Shown here in pieces: positions 1 to 6,470 of a stretch of 14,734 nucleotides of DNA. The DNA is taken from NCBI GenBank assembly GCA_964632355.1, contig CAZWBW010000072.1:1-14734 (forward strand). Reading direction: 5' to 3'. The stretch's first letter is position 1. Every line of letters starts with the position of its first letter. Position numbers and translations under genes: made by a program. Origin of the DNA: JALOAP01 sp964632355 (GTDB lineage: Bacteria; Chloroflexota; Dehalococcoidia; Tepidiformales; Tepidiformaceae). The notes under the pieces are model-generated. The model was not told the origin of the DNA. It worked only from the letters and a program-made list of their open reading frames with translations, and searched no databases.

Positions 1-231
1 AGCGACGAGATCGGCGTGTTTCTGCAAGCCGCGCTCGGCACGATTGGAGACGGGCAGGGGGTGGAAATGTTCTACAACTATGAAGTTACCCCCTGGTTCC
101 ACCTGACCGGCGACATGCAGATTTTGGTGCCGGAGGTGGAAGACCTCGACAACTCCACACCTACCGGCACGCCCGAACGGAAGTCACAACTCCCGTTCTC
201 GCGGTTCGTGCAGTCCAGGTATGGCCCATAG
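1..231 (+). CDS. OprB-like carbohydrate porin, C-terminal fragment (5' cut by window edge, 3' end fused to antisense topA)
   Basis: The frame is open from base 1 to a TAG at 229-231. Residues about 20-50 (GVEMFYNYEVTPWF, then HLTGDMQIL and a proline) match the end of OprB-type outer-membrane porins, where a phrase like 'E-FYN--ITPW--L--D-Q' precedes the last beta strand. The family normally ends within about 20 residues more, with a strand of the type 'G-R----F'. Here the similarity stops near LDNST (about 145-159). The remaining residues are the antisense reading of topA zinc-finger DNA, so the TAG is not the natural stop. Porins of this kind sit in the outer membrane of diderm bacteria, which does not suit the Chloroflexota-like genes in the rest of the window. 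This may be foreign sequence joined during assembly. The family call is from pattern memory only. Confidence 0.4.
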   Translation, partial: SDEIGVFLQAALGTIGDGQGVEMFYNYEVTPWFHLTGDMQILVPEVEDLDNSTPTGTPERKSQLPFSRFVQSRYGP

Positions 232-2384
232 GGTCCCGACTTCCGGATCGTCTCGCCGCCACACTTCGGGCAGCGGTATTCCGTCACTTCGGGTGGCGCG
301 ACGTACACCGGCTTTCCGTCCGGGCCCATCGGCAGCGAGTTGGTGCATTCGGGGTAGCGCGGGCAGGCGAAGAACTTGCCGTTGCGGCCCCACTTGATGA
401 CCAGGTTCGCCTGCTTACAGACGTTGCACAGGATGTCGGTCGGCTCGTCGACCTTCGTCGCTTCGCCCTTCGCCTTCTCGTAGACAGGTTCGAAGTCGCG
501 CCAGAAGCTGCTGACCACCGAGTGGTAGTCCCGCTTCCCCTCCGCTACTTCGTCGAGTTCCTTCTCCATCTCGCTCGTGAACGCCGTGTTCACGTACTTA
601 TCCATGTACGCAACGAGCAGGTCGTTCACGAGGAACCCGAGCTCCTGCGGAACGAGCGCACGGCCTTCCTTTCGCACGTACTCGCGTTTCTGCACCGTCT
701 GCACGATGGTCGCGTATGTGCTCGGCCGCCCGATGCCCAGCTCCTCGAGCTTCTTCACCAGCGACGCCTCTGTGTAGCGTGGCGGCGGCTCCGTGAAGTG
801 CTGCTTCCCCTCGATGTTGCGGCGGTCCAACAGTTCGCCTTCGCCCAGGTCGGGAAGCTGCGATTCGCTGTCTTCGTCGGGCGCGTCTTCGCTGTCGTCC
901 ACGTGGTGGCCATACACCGCGAGGTGGCCCGCGAACTTCAGGCGCTGCGCCGACGCGCGGAATGTGCCGCGAACTTCTCCGTTTTCCCGCGCCTCGATCT
1001 CGACGCTCATCGTGTCGAAGCGCGCTTCGGCCATCTGGCTCGCCACGAACCGCTCCCAGATGAGCCGGTACACCCGGAGCTCGTCGCGATCGAGCACCCC
1101 GCGGAGGCTGTCTGGCGTGCGGCGAACGTCCGTCGGGCGAATCGCCTCGTGCGCTTCTTGCGCGCCCTTCGACCGCGTCCGGTAGACGTTCGGTTTCGCC
1201 GGGACGTATTCGGCGCCCCACCGCCCGGAGATGTACTCCCGGGCATCCTTCTGCGCTTCCTTCGAAATATTCAGCGAGTCGGTTCGCATGTACGTGATGA
1301 GACCGACTGCGCCCTGCCCCGGGAGCTCCTTACCTTCGTACAGCGCCTGCGCCACGGCCATCGCGCGCGCGGCGCCCAGCCCGAGCCGGTTGCTCGCGGC
1401 CTGCTGGAAAGTGCTCGTCGTGAACGGCGGCAGCGCCGACTTCTTCCGTTCGCCCCGCTCCACCTTCGACACGGCGAACTGGCAGCGGTTGAACGTCTCG
1501 ATGAGCGCGTTGGCCTCTTCCTCCGAGCCGATGGCCGGGCGGCGCCCATCGAACGGCGGCTTCATCGAAACCTGGCGGGTCATGCCCGGCAGCCGCGCCA
1601 ACTCGGCCTGGAAGGCGCGGTCCTCCTTCGCAAGCAGCGCATGAATCGACCAGTACTCGGTCGGCTGGAAGTTCTGGATCTCCCGTTCGCGCTCGACGAT
1701 GAGGCGCAGTGCGACACTTTGCACGCGGCCGGCGCTGGCGCTCCGCGTCACCTTGTCCTGCACGAACCAGCTCAGCGGATAGCCCATCAGCCGGTCGAGC
1801 ACACGGCGTGCCTGCTGCGCGTCGACCAGGTCCATGTCCAGCTCGCCCGGACGGCGCCCGTTCGGCGCGGCGCCGTCGGCGCTGCGTCCCGCAAGCGCTT
1901 CCTGGAACGCGGCTTCGATCGCCGGCTTCGTGATCTCGTGGAACACCACGCGAGTGGTCTTCTCCGGCGGGATGCCCGCCGCCTCGCGGATGTGCCAGGA
2001 AATCGCTTCGCCCTCGCGGTCAGGGTCTGTCGAAAGGAACACGCGCTCGGCTTGCTTCGCCTTCTCCGCGATGTCCTTCAGGATCTCCTTCTTCCCCTTA
2101 ACGACGACGTATTCCGGATCGAACTTGCCCTCCTTGGGCTTCATTCCCCCGAATCCCGCCGGGGGCAGATCGCGGACATGACCAACCGAGGCGATGACTT
2201 CGTAGCCGTCGCCGAGAATCGCGCCCACCGTTCGAGCCTTCGTCGGAGACTCGACGATGACAAGGTTCATCGGCTTCTTGCCGTTTCCGTTCGTGGGCGG
2301 CGAAGCCGATGTCCGGGTCGTTGCGCCCCGCTCAGGCGCTTTCTTGCGCGATGTGGAGGTCTTGGTCGTCGATGCTGTTGCCAA
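78..2384 (-). CDS. topA: DNA topoisomerase I (type IA), C-terminus replaced at the junction
   Basis: Relaxes negatively supercoiled DNA by passing a strand through a transient single-strand break. The TOPRIM domain begins with VIVESPTKA (about 42-50) and holds the acidic metal-binding motif STDPDREGEA (118-127). SAGRVQSVALR lies at 217-227, and the active-site tyrosine is Y365 in GLITYMRTDS. EAHEAIRPT (410-418) and GIGRPSTYA (550-558) are also family hallmarks. Two zinc ribbons follow, with cysteines at 653/656/674/680 and 705/708/725/733. The last 20-25 residues, after about GVPVGVE, are antisense porin and not TopA. The true C-terminus, perhaps with more zinc ribbons, is missing. The start is TTG at 2384, with an in-frame stop just upstream. 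ATG at 2270 (residue 39) is the alternative and would remove a basic Ser/Thr-rich tail. The gene lies 109 bases downstream of dprA, a common pairing in bacteria. Confidence 0.95.
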   Translation of the reverse strand: MATASTTKTSTSRKKAPERGATTRTSASPPTNGNGKKPMNLVIVESPTKARTVGAILGDGYEVIASVGHVRDLPPAGFGGMKPKEGKFDPEYVVVKGKKEILKDIAEKAKQAERVFLSTDPDREGEAISWHIREAAGIPPEKTTRVVFHEITKPAIEAAFQEALAGRSADGAAPNGRRPGELDMDLVDAQQARRVLDRLMGYPLSWFVQDKVTRSASAGRVQSVALRLIVEREREIQNFQPTEYWSIHALLAKEDRAFQAELARLPGMTRQVSMKPPFDGRRPAIGSEEEANALIETFNRCQFAVSKVERGERKKSALPPFTTSTFQQAASNRLGLGAARAMAVAQALYEGKELPGQGAVGLITYMRTDSLNISKEAQKDAREYISGRWGAEYVPAKPNVYRTRSKGAQEAHEAIRPTDVRRTPDSLRGVLDRDELRVYRLIWERFVASQMAEARFDTMSVEIEARENGEVRGTFRASAQRLKFAGHLAVYGHHVDDSEDAPDEDSESQLPDLGEGELLDRRNIEGKQHFTEPPPRYTEASLVKKLEELGIGRPSTYATIVQTVQKREYVRKEGRALVPQELGFLVNDLLVAYMDKYVNTAFTSEMEKELDEVAEGKRDYHSVVSSFWRDFEPVYEKAKGEATKVDEPTDILCNVCKQANLVIKWGRNGKFFACPRYPECTNSLPMGPDGKPVYVAPPEVTEYRCPKCGGETIRKSGPYGPYLDCTNRENGSCDFRSGVPVGVELSRSSTSGTKICMSPVRWNQGVTS
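145..170. other. Abrupt junction between porin 3' end and topA 3' end
   Basis: On the + strand, porin-like sequence is recognisable up to about base 159. On the minus strand, TopA-like sequence (second zinc ribbon, then CDFRSGVPVG) is recognisable down to about base 155-165. Beyond that point each frame simply reads the other gene backwards. Two unrelated genes therefore meet head-on with both natural ends missing and no intergenic space. This points to a chimeric contig join or a recombination breakpoint rather than a real overlapping gene pair. Confidence 0.5.
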
Positions 2385-2434
2385 TGCGTCTGCCTATGCC
2401 GTAGGTCGGCGTCCTTCGTCGAAGTTAGAAGTTG

Positions 2435-2464
2435 AGCGTAGAAACTGCCCGAACGCTTTGTCGA
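2435..2464 (-). promoter_or_regulatory. Candidate promoter for topA
   Basis: Reading the minus strand, a -35-like TCGACA (2464-2459) is followed by exactly 18 bases and a -10-like TACGCT (2440-2435). The predicted start is near 2428, about 44 bases before the TTG. It sits in the only sizeable gap of the glmU-CBS-dprA-topA block. Both the hexamer type and the 18-base spacing recur in the glmU/alaS divergent region, which supports a genuine promoter. The -10 keeps only the TA---T positions of the consensus. Confidence 0.4.
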
Positions 2465-2493
2465 GCCGTCCCGGTCCGTCAGCTACCCACCGC

Positions 2494-3639
2494 TCACGTC
2501 CGGGCATACACCATAGGCCGTTCCTGCCGGACCAGCCCTTTCAGTTCCATAAGCTGCAGGGTGCTGCTCACAAGCGCCACGGGCAAGCCAGACGACCGAA
2601 CGATTTCGTCGATATGTTTCGGCGAATCCTGCAGCCAGTACAGGAGCTTACCCTCATCCTGCGTCGGAGTTGGCCGGGTTGTCACGGCCGCAGGTCTCGA
2701 GACCCGCGCCGCCGAATCGTCGTCCGCAGCCTGTTCCGGGAGCGCCGCCTGGCTCCCGACCGCCAACAGGTTCAGTTCCTCGCAGAGCTGCTCGGGCGTT
2801 GCCACGAGCTTCGCGGTGCTCTCCCGGATGAGCTGGTTCGTGCCCGCACTCTGCCGCGAAAAGATCGGCCCGGGTACCGCGAACACGTCTCGCCCCTGTT
2901 CGAACGCCCAGTTCGCCGTGTGCAGCGCACCGCTCCCCGCGCCTGCTTCGACGACCAGCGTCGCCCGCGCCAGCCCCGAAAGGATGCGATTCCGCCGCGG
3001 GAAGTAATCCGGGCGCGCAGGGATGCCCGGCGGGTATTCGCTCACGAGGCAGCCTTGCTCCATGATCCGCTCCGCGAGCCCGAGGTTCTCTCGCGGGTAC
3101 ACCTTATCGATGCCGCCCGCCAGCACCGCAACCGTCGGTGCTCCCTGTTCGAGCGCCACGCGGTGCGCAATCGAATCCACGCCGCGCGCCAGCCCGCTCA
3201 CGATCGCGACACCGCTCCGCGCGACCGCTTCGCAGAACTGTTCGGTCGCCTGCCGGCCGTACGGGGTAACCCGGCGGGTGCCGACCACCGCCAGCGCCTG
3301 CTCGAACTGCGGGCCCAGCTTCCCCTTAACGAAGAGCACCGGCGGGCTCTGCCGGATATCCCGCAGCGATTCCGGGAAGTCATCGTCGAGCCACGTGTAC
3401 ACGCGAACGCCGTGTTCCTCGAGCAGCCGTAGCTCCCGGTCGGGATCGAAGTTCGCCCGTGCCTTTTCGAACCCGCGAAGATACATCGGGTCGAGGCCGG
3501 CTTTGGCGACCTCGTCGATCGGCGCCTGCCACGCCGCGCCGATGTGTTCGAAGTACCGCACGAGGAGCGAGAAATTCGTGCTGCCGAGCCCTGCCCGCCG
3601 CAGCGCAAGCCAGTATGGAAGTTCCGCTGATTCCGCCAC
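2494..3639 (-). CDS. dprA: DNA processing protein DprA/Smf
   Basis: DprA binds incoming single-stranded DNA and loads RecA on it during natural transformation. Many non-competent bacteria also keep it. The protein has 381 residues. An N-terminal helical region (about 1-75) is followed by the Rossmann-like core. The core starts at AVVGTRRVTPYG (117-128) and contains IVSGLARGVDSIAH (146-159), VLAGGIDKVYPREN (172-185), YFPRRNRILSGL (212-223), VVEAGAGSGAL (229-239) and AVPGPIF (254-260). A variable linker (about 290-325) leads to a C-terminal winged-helix domain (about 328-380) of the DprA type. The start is GTG at 3639, which puts the protein at the usual family N-terminus. No Shine-Dalgarno sequence is visible. 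It lies 16 bases after the CBS-domain gene stop, so it is probably cotranscribed, and it may also have its own leaderless promoter. Confidence 0.95.
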   Translation of the reverse strand: MAESAELPYWLALRRAGLGSTNFSLLVRYFEHIGAAWQAPIDEVAKAGLDPMYLRGFEKARANFDPDRELRLLEEHGVRVYTWLDDDFPESLRDIRQSPPVLFVKGKLGPQFEQALAVVGTRRVTPYGRQATEQFCEAVARSGVAIVSGLARGVDSIAHRVALEQGAPTVAVLAGGIDKVYPRENLGLAERIMEQGCLVSEYPPGIPARPDYFPRRNRILSGLARATLVVEAGAGSGALHTANWAFEQGRDVFAVPGPIFSRQSAGTNQLIRESTAKLVATPEQLCEELNLLAVGSQAALPEQAADDDSAARVSRPAAVTTRPTPTQDEGKLLYWLQDSPKHIDEIVRSSGLPVALVSSTLQLMELKGLVRQERPMVYART

Positions 3640-3656
3640 GCGCGGACTATATCCGC
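3640..3656 (-). promoter_or_regulatory. Possible leaderless -10 element and short hairpin before dprA
   Basis: Reading the minus strand, TATAGT (3651-3646) matches the -10 consensus at 5 of 6 positions. It lies exactly 6 bases before the dprA GTG, the spacing expected if transcription starts on the start codon. No convincing -35 box is seen upstream. The same bases form a small inverted repeat, GCGGA and TCCGC arms (3642-3646 and 3652-3656) around five bases, which in a longer operon transcript would fold just before the start codon. Either reading is tentative. Confidence 0.3.
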
Positions 3657-4924
3657 TAATGCGCTAGTGCGCTCTCGGTCTCGTTCGGGTGCACGATCCG
3701 CTCGACCCGCAGCCGGCGCACGCGCCGCCCCGACATGCTCAGGACGCGCAGGCAAAGCCCATCCACCCGCACTTCGTCGCCCACCGACGGCAGGCGCCCA
3801 AGCTGGTGGATCAGGAAGCCGCCCACCGTATCGAAGTCCTCCGAGTCGACTTCGTACCCGAACAGGTCGCGAAGCACGTCGGTGTCCACGCCCGCATCCA
3901 GCACGACCTCGTCCGGGGAGATGACTTCCATCGTCGGCCGTGCGACGTCGTACTCGTCTTCGATTTCGCCGACGATCTCTTCGAGCAGGTCCTCGATGGT
4001 GACCAGCCCGGCGGTGCCTCCGTACTCATCGACAACGATCGCGAGGTGCACTCGCTTCGCGCGGAGTTCAGCCAGCAGTTCGTCCAGCCGCTTCGATTCG
4101 GGAACGAAGTACGGCTCGCGCAGGAGTTCGCTGAGCTGCCGTTCGCGGCCGCCGTTCGACACCGCGCGCAACAGGTCCTTCGCGTACACAATGCCCACGA
4201 TGTCGTCGATGTTGTCGCGATACACCGGCACGCGGCTGAACCCGCGTTCGTTGATCAGCGCCGCCACGTCCTCGATGGAGTCGTTGATCTCGGCGGCGCC
4301 GATGTCGATGCGCGGCACCATCACTTCCCGGGCAGTCTTGTCTTCGAGTCCGATGATGCCCCGGATCATGCGGCGTTCATCTTCTTCGACACCGCCCTGC
4401 GCTTCCTCGTTCTCGATGAGCGTCAGCAGGTCCTGCCCGATGTCGCGCTTCACTACCCGGATGGATCGCGCGATGAACCGTGCCGGCAGGCTCAGCACCC
4501 ACGCCGGAATCGCGAAGACCTTCGCTACCGCGGTCGCCACCTGGCTGAGCTGCAACGCCGCGTACTCCGGCTGCCGCGCCGCGATCACGCCGACCGACAC
4601 CTGCAGGAGCGCCACGTACAGCCCACCGAGGATGCCCACCCCGATGAGCCCGGCGTCGTTCTCCAGGGTCCACTGGCCGATGAGTGCGAACAGCACAACG
4701 ATGCTCGCGGCCGCCATCGCCCGCACCAGCGTCAGGGGGCCGAGAAACTCGCGCGGCTGTTCCACGGTGCTCGCAATTCGCTTCGCGCGCGGGTCACCGT
4801 GAACCGCAAGCGCCTGGATGCGCACGTTGCTGGCCCGTTCGAGCGCAGTTTCCGCTGCCGCCACCACCGCGAGGACGAGCGAAAGGGGAATGATTGCCGC
4901 ACCCGCGGCTAAAGCGCTCTCCAT
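3656..4924 (-). CDS. CorC/HlyC-type (CNNM-like) CBS-domain membrane protein
   Basis: A 422-residue inner-membrane protein. The N-terminal DUF21/CNNM region (about 1-155) has hydrophobic segments near 7-25, 66-86, 92-116 and 134-150. It includes AAETALERAS (22-31), which fits the conserved 'E-A---S' patch after the first helix. A linker with DERRMIRGIIGLEDKTAREVMVPR (about 182-205, quoted only as a landmark region) enters a pair of CBS domains (about 200-320), where SRVPVYRD (230-237) and DEYGGTAGLVTIEDLLEEI (299-317) are typical. A CorC_HlyC associated domain ends the protein (about 330-412; FDTVGGFLIHQLGRLP at 364-379). Homologues are linked to Mg/Co ion export or Mg transport, and older annotations call them hemolysins. 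The substrate here is not known. The start is ATG at 4924, with GGGGAG nine bases upstream and only 2 bases after the glmU stop, so translation is probably coupled. Confidence 0.9.
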   Translation of the reverse strand: MESALAAGAAIIPLSLVLAVVAAAETALERASNVRIQALAVHGDPRAKRIASTVEQPREFLGPLTLVRAMAAASIVVLFALIGQWTLENDAGLIGVGILGGLYVALLQVSVGVIAARQPEYAALQLSQVATAVAKVFAIPAWVLSLPARFIARSIRVVKRDIGQDLLTLIENEEAQGGVEEDERRMIRGIIGLEDKTAREVMVPRIDIGAAEINDSIEDVAALINERGFSRVPVYRDNIDDIVGIVYAKDLLRAVSNGGRERQLSELLREPYFVPESKRLDELLAELRAKRVHLAIVVDEYGGTAGLVTIEDLLEEIVGEIEDEYDVARPTMEVISPDEVVLDAGVDTDVLRDLFGYEVDSEDFDTVGGFLIHQLGRLPSVGDEVRVDGLCLRVLSMSGRRVRRLRVERIVHPNETESALAH

Positions 4925-4926
4925 GG

Positions 4927-6267
4927 CTATTCGCTCCCCGTAGCGCGTCTCAACGGACGCGCCGGCACGCCGGCTACCTTCGCTCCATCCTCCACGTCTC
5001 GCGTCACCACCGAACCCGCGCCGGTAATCGCGCCATCACCTACACGCACCGGCGCCACCAGCATCGTGTCGCAGCCGACGAACGCACCCGCGCCGATGGT
5101 CGTGCGGTGCTTGTTCACGCCGTCGAAGTTACACGTAATCGTTCCCGCGGCGATGTTCGCTCCTTCACCTACGTCCGCGTCGCCCAGGTAGCTGAAGTGG
5201 TGCATCTTGACGCCGCGGCCGAGATTCGAGTTCTTCACCTCCGCGTAATTGCCCAGGTAGCAGCCATCGCCGATAACCGCGCCCCCGCGAACATGCGCGA
5301 AGGGCCCCACCTGCACGTCGCGCCCAATGGTCGATTCCTCGATCACCGACTGGCGAACGGTCGAACCCTCGCCCACCGCGCTGTTTCGTAGCGTCGTCCC
5401 GGGACCGATGACGCAGTTCGTCTCGATGCGGGTTGCGCCCTGCAGGTAGCAGTTCGGATGGATCGTCACGTCCTGCGCGATCTCCACCCCGGCATCGATA
5501 TAGGTCGAGTCGGGGTCGACAATGGTTACGCCCTCGCGCATGTGCCGTTCGAGGATGCGCCAGCGCATCACCTGCTCGGCCTTTGCCAGCTTCACCCGGT
5601 CGTCCACACCGAGCGCCTCGTCCTCGGCCGCTTCGATGGTCGCTGCCGGCTTGCCTTGCTCGTACGCGAACTCCGCCAGCGCCGTCAGGTAGTACTCGCC
5701 CTTCGAACTCAACGGCACCCGCTGAAGGTTGTCCCAGAGCCAGGCGGCGTCGAACACGTACTCGCCCCAGTTGATCTCCGCGCCCCCGTCCGGCCCGTCG
5801 TAGTCGGCTGCCTGCACGATGCCGCGAACGTTCCCCTGCTCGTCGCGAACAACCCGCCCCAGTGCCCCTGCGTCGGCGACGCGCTGCGACACGAAGGCCA
5901 TCGCACGGCCTTCGCTCGCATCGAGCAGTCGCTGCAGTGTGTTCGAAGTCACCAGCGGTTCGTCGCCGTTGAGCACCAGGACGCGGTCGCAGCCCGCCAG
6001 CGCCTCCTCACACCGGCGCACCGCGTCGCCCGTCCCCAGCAGTTCCGTCTGCTCGACGAACACGAGGTCCGGGGCGGCCAGCGCTTCTCGCACGCGTTCG
6101 CCCTGGTGGCCGATGACGACAACAATGCGCTCGGGGTTCAGTTCGCGGGCAGCATCGATAACGTGGCGCGCCATGGGCAGGCCGCACACCGGGTGCAGCG
6201 GCTTCGGAAGTGCCGACTTCATCCGGGTCCCCTGGCCCGCAGCGAGGATGACGACTCCCAGGCTCAT
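4927..6267 (-). CDS. glmU: Bifunctional GlmU: GlcN-1-P acetyltransferase / GlcNAc-1-P uridyltransferase
   Basis: Catalyses the last two cytoplasmic steps to UDP-GlcNAc, the precursor of peptidoglycan. The N-terminal nucleotidyltransferase domain (about 1-230) has LAAGQGTRMKSALPKPLHP (8-26), ELLGTGDAV (75-83), NGDEPL (100-105), EINWGEY (164-170) and GEYYLTAL (190-197). The C-terminal left-handed beta-helix (about 250-440) has HHFSYLGDADVG (356-367) with the likely catalytic H357, and ANIAAGTITCNFDGVNKHRT (370-389), a very close match to the family. At 446 residues it is close to the usual 450-460. A small oddity is Asp in GTGDA, where E. coli has His (GTGHA). The start is ATG at 6267, where the family's N-terminus begins (SLGVVILAAG). 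The Shine-Dalgarno sequence is weak. It is first in its operon, downstream of a good promoter match. Confidence 0.96.
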   Translation of the reverse strand: MSLGVVILAAGQGTRMKSALPKPLHPVCGLPMARHVIDAARELNPERIVVVIGHQGERVREALAAPDLVFVEQTELLGTGDAVRRCEEALAGCDRVLVLNGDEPLVTSNTLQRLLDASEGRAMAFVSQRVADAGALGRVVRDEQGNVRGIVQAADYDGPDGGAEINWGEYVFDAAWLWDNLQRVPLSSKGEYYLTALAEFAYEQGKPAATIEAAEDEALGVDDRVKLAKAEQVMRWRILERHMREGVTIVDPDSTYIDAGVEIAQDVTIHPNCYLQGATRIETNCVIGPGTTLRNSAVGEGSTVRQSVIEESTIGRDVQVGPFAHVRGGAVIGDGCYLGNYAEVKNSNLGRGVKMHHFSYLGDADVGEGANIAAGTITCNFDGVNKHRTTIGAGAFVGCDTMLVAPVRVGDGAITGAGSVVTRDVEDGAKVAGVPARPLRRATGSE

Positions 6268-6361
6268 CTCAGGACGGTGGTAGCGCAGGGAGCCATAGCG
6301 GCGCCACTGAGGGGTCGTACGTTGAGGTGCGTTGGGGAGGATCTTGCTCAGTACCCATAGT

Positions 6362-6377
6362 GGACCCGCACGGGTCC
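6362..6377. repeat. Perfect 7-base-arm inverted repeat at the glmU transcript start
   Basis: GGACCCG (6362-6368) and CGGGTCC (6371-6377) form a perfect inverted repeat around CA. As RNA it would fold as a 6-bp G+C-rich stem with a 4-base loop. It lies immediately downstream of the predicted glmU start (about 6378), so it could be an operator, a 5'-end stabilising hairpin or a remnant terminator. No run of T follows on either strand, which argues against an intrinsic terminator. Confidence 0.4.
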
Positions 6378-6384
6378 GGCATCC

Positions 6385-6414
6385 ATGCTAGGAAGCACGG
6401 AAAACGCCTGTCAA
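6385..6414 (-). promoter_or_regulatory. Candidate promoter for the glmU operon
   Basis: Reading the minus strand, a perfect -35 TTGACA (6414-6409) is followed by 18 bases and -10 TAGCAT (6390-6385, 4 of 6 including T1, A2 and T6). The predicted start is near 6378, giving a leader of about 110 bases before the glmU ATG at 6267. This is the best promoter match in the window and faces away from the alaS promoter. Confidence 0.55.
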
Positions 6415-6426
6415 GATGAACCAGCC

Positions 6427-6456
6427 TCGACATCGATCGCGGCGCCTACATAGCAT
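6427..6456 (+). promoter_or_regulatory. Candidate promoter for alaS
   Basis: TCGACA (6427-6432, 5 of 6 to the -35 consensus) is followed by 18 bases and TAGCAT (6451-6456), the same -10 hexamer and spacing as the glmU promoter. The predicted start is near 6463, only about 8 bases before the alaS ATG. The mRNA would then be nearly leaderless, which agrees with the lack of a Shine-Dalgarno sequence there. The -35 boxes of the two divergent promoters lie 12 bases apart (6415-6426). Confidence 0.45.
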
Positions 6457-6470
6457 TTCGCGAACACACC

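Noticed and set aside
184..393. Separate 69-codon minus-strand gene inside the topA 3' end
   Set aside because: It is an out-of-frame reading of the topA zinc ribbons, with no ribosome site or recognisable product.
522..2435. 637-codon open frame on the + strand antisense to topA and spanning its start
   Set aside because: High G+C coding sequence often leaves antisense frames open. Its product is compositionally odd (Arg, His and Leu-rich), with no recognisable domain, while the opposite strand is unmistakable TopA.
6340..6400. T-box riboswitch before alaS
   Set aside because: A TGGACCC stretch near a hairpin recalls the T-box antiterminator, but the conserved TGGNACC core is not matched. 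The likely alaS start (about 6463) also lies downstream, so this segment would not be in its message.
6268..6470. Small RNA or tRNA gene in the divergent gap
   Set aside because: No cloverleaf, TTCRANY-type T-loop or terminator with a T-run was seen; the gap is explained by two promoters and one dyad.
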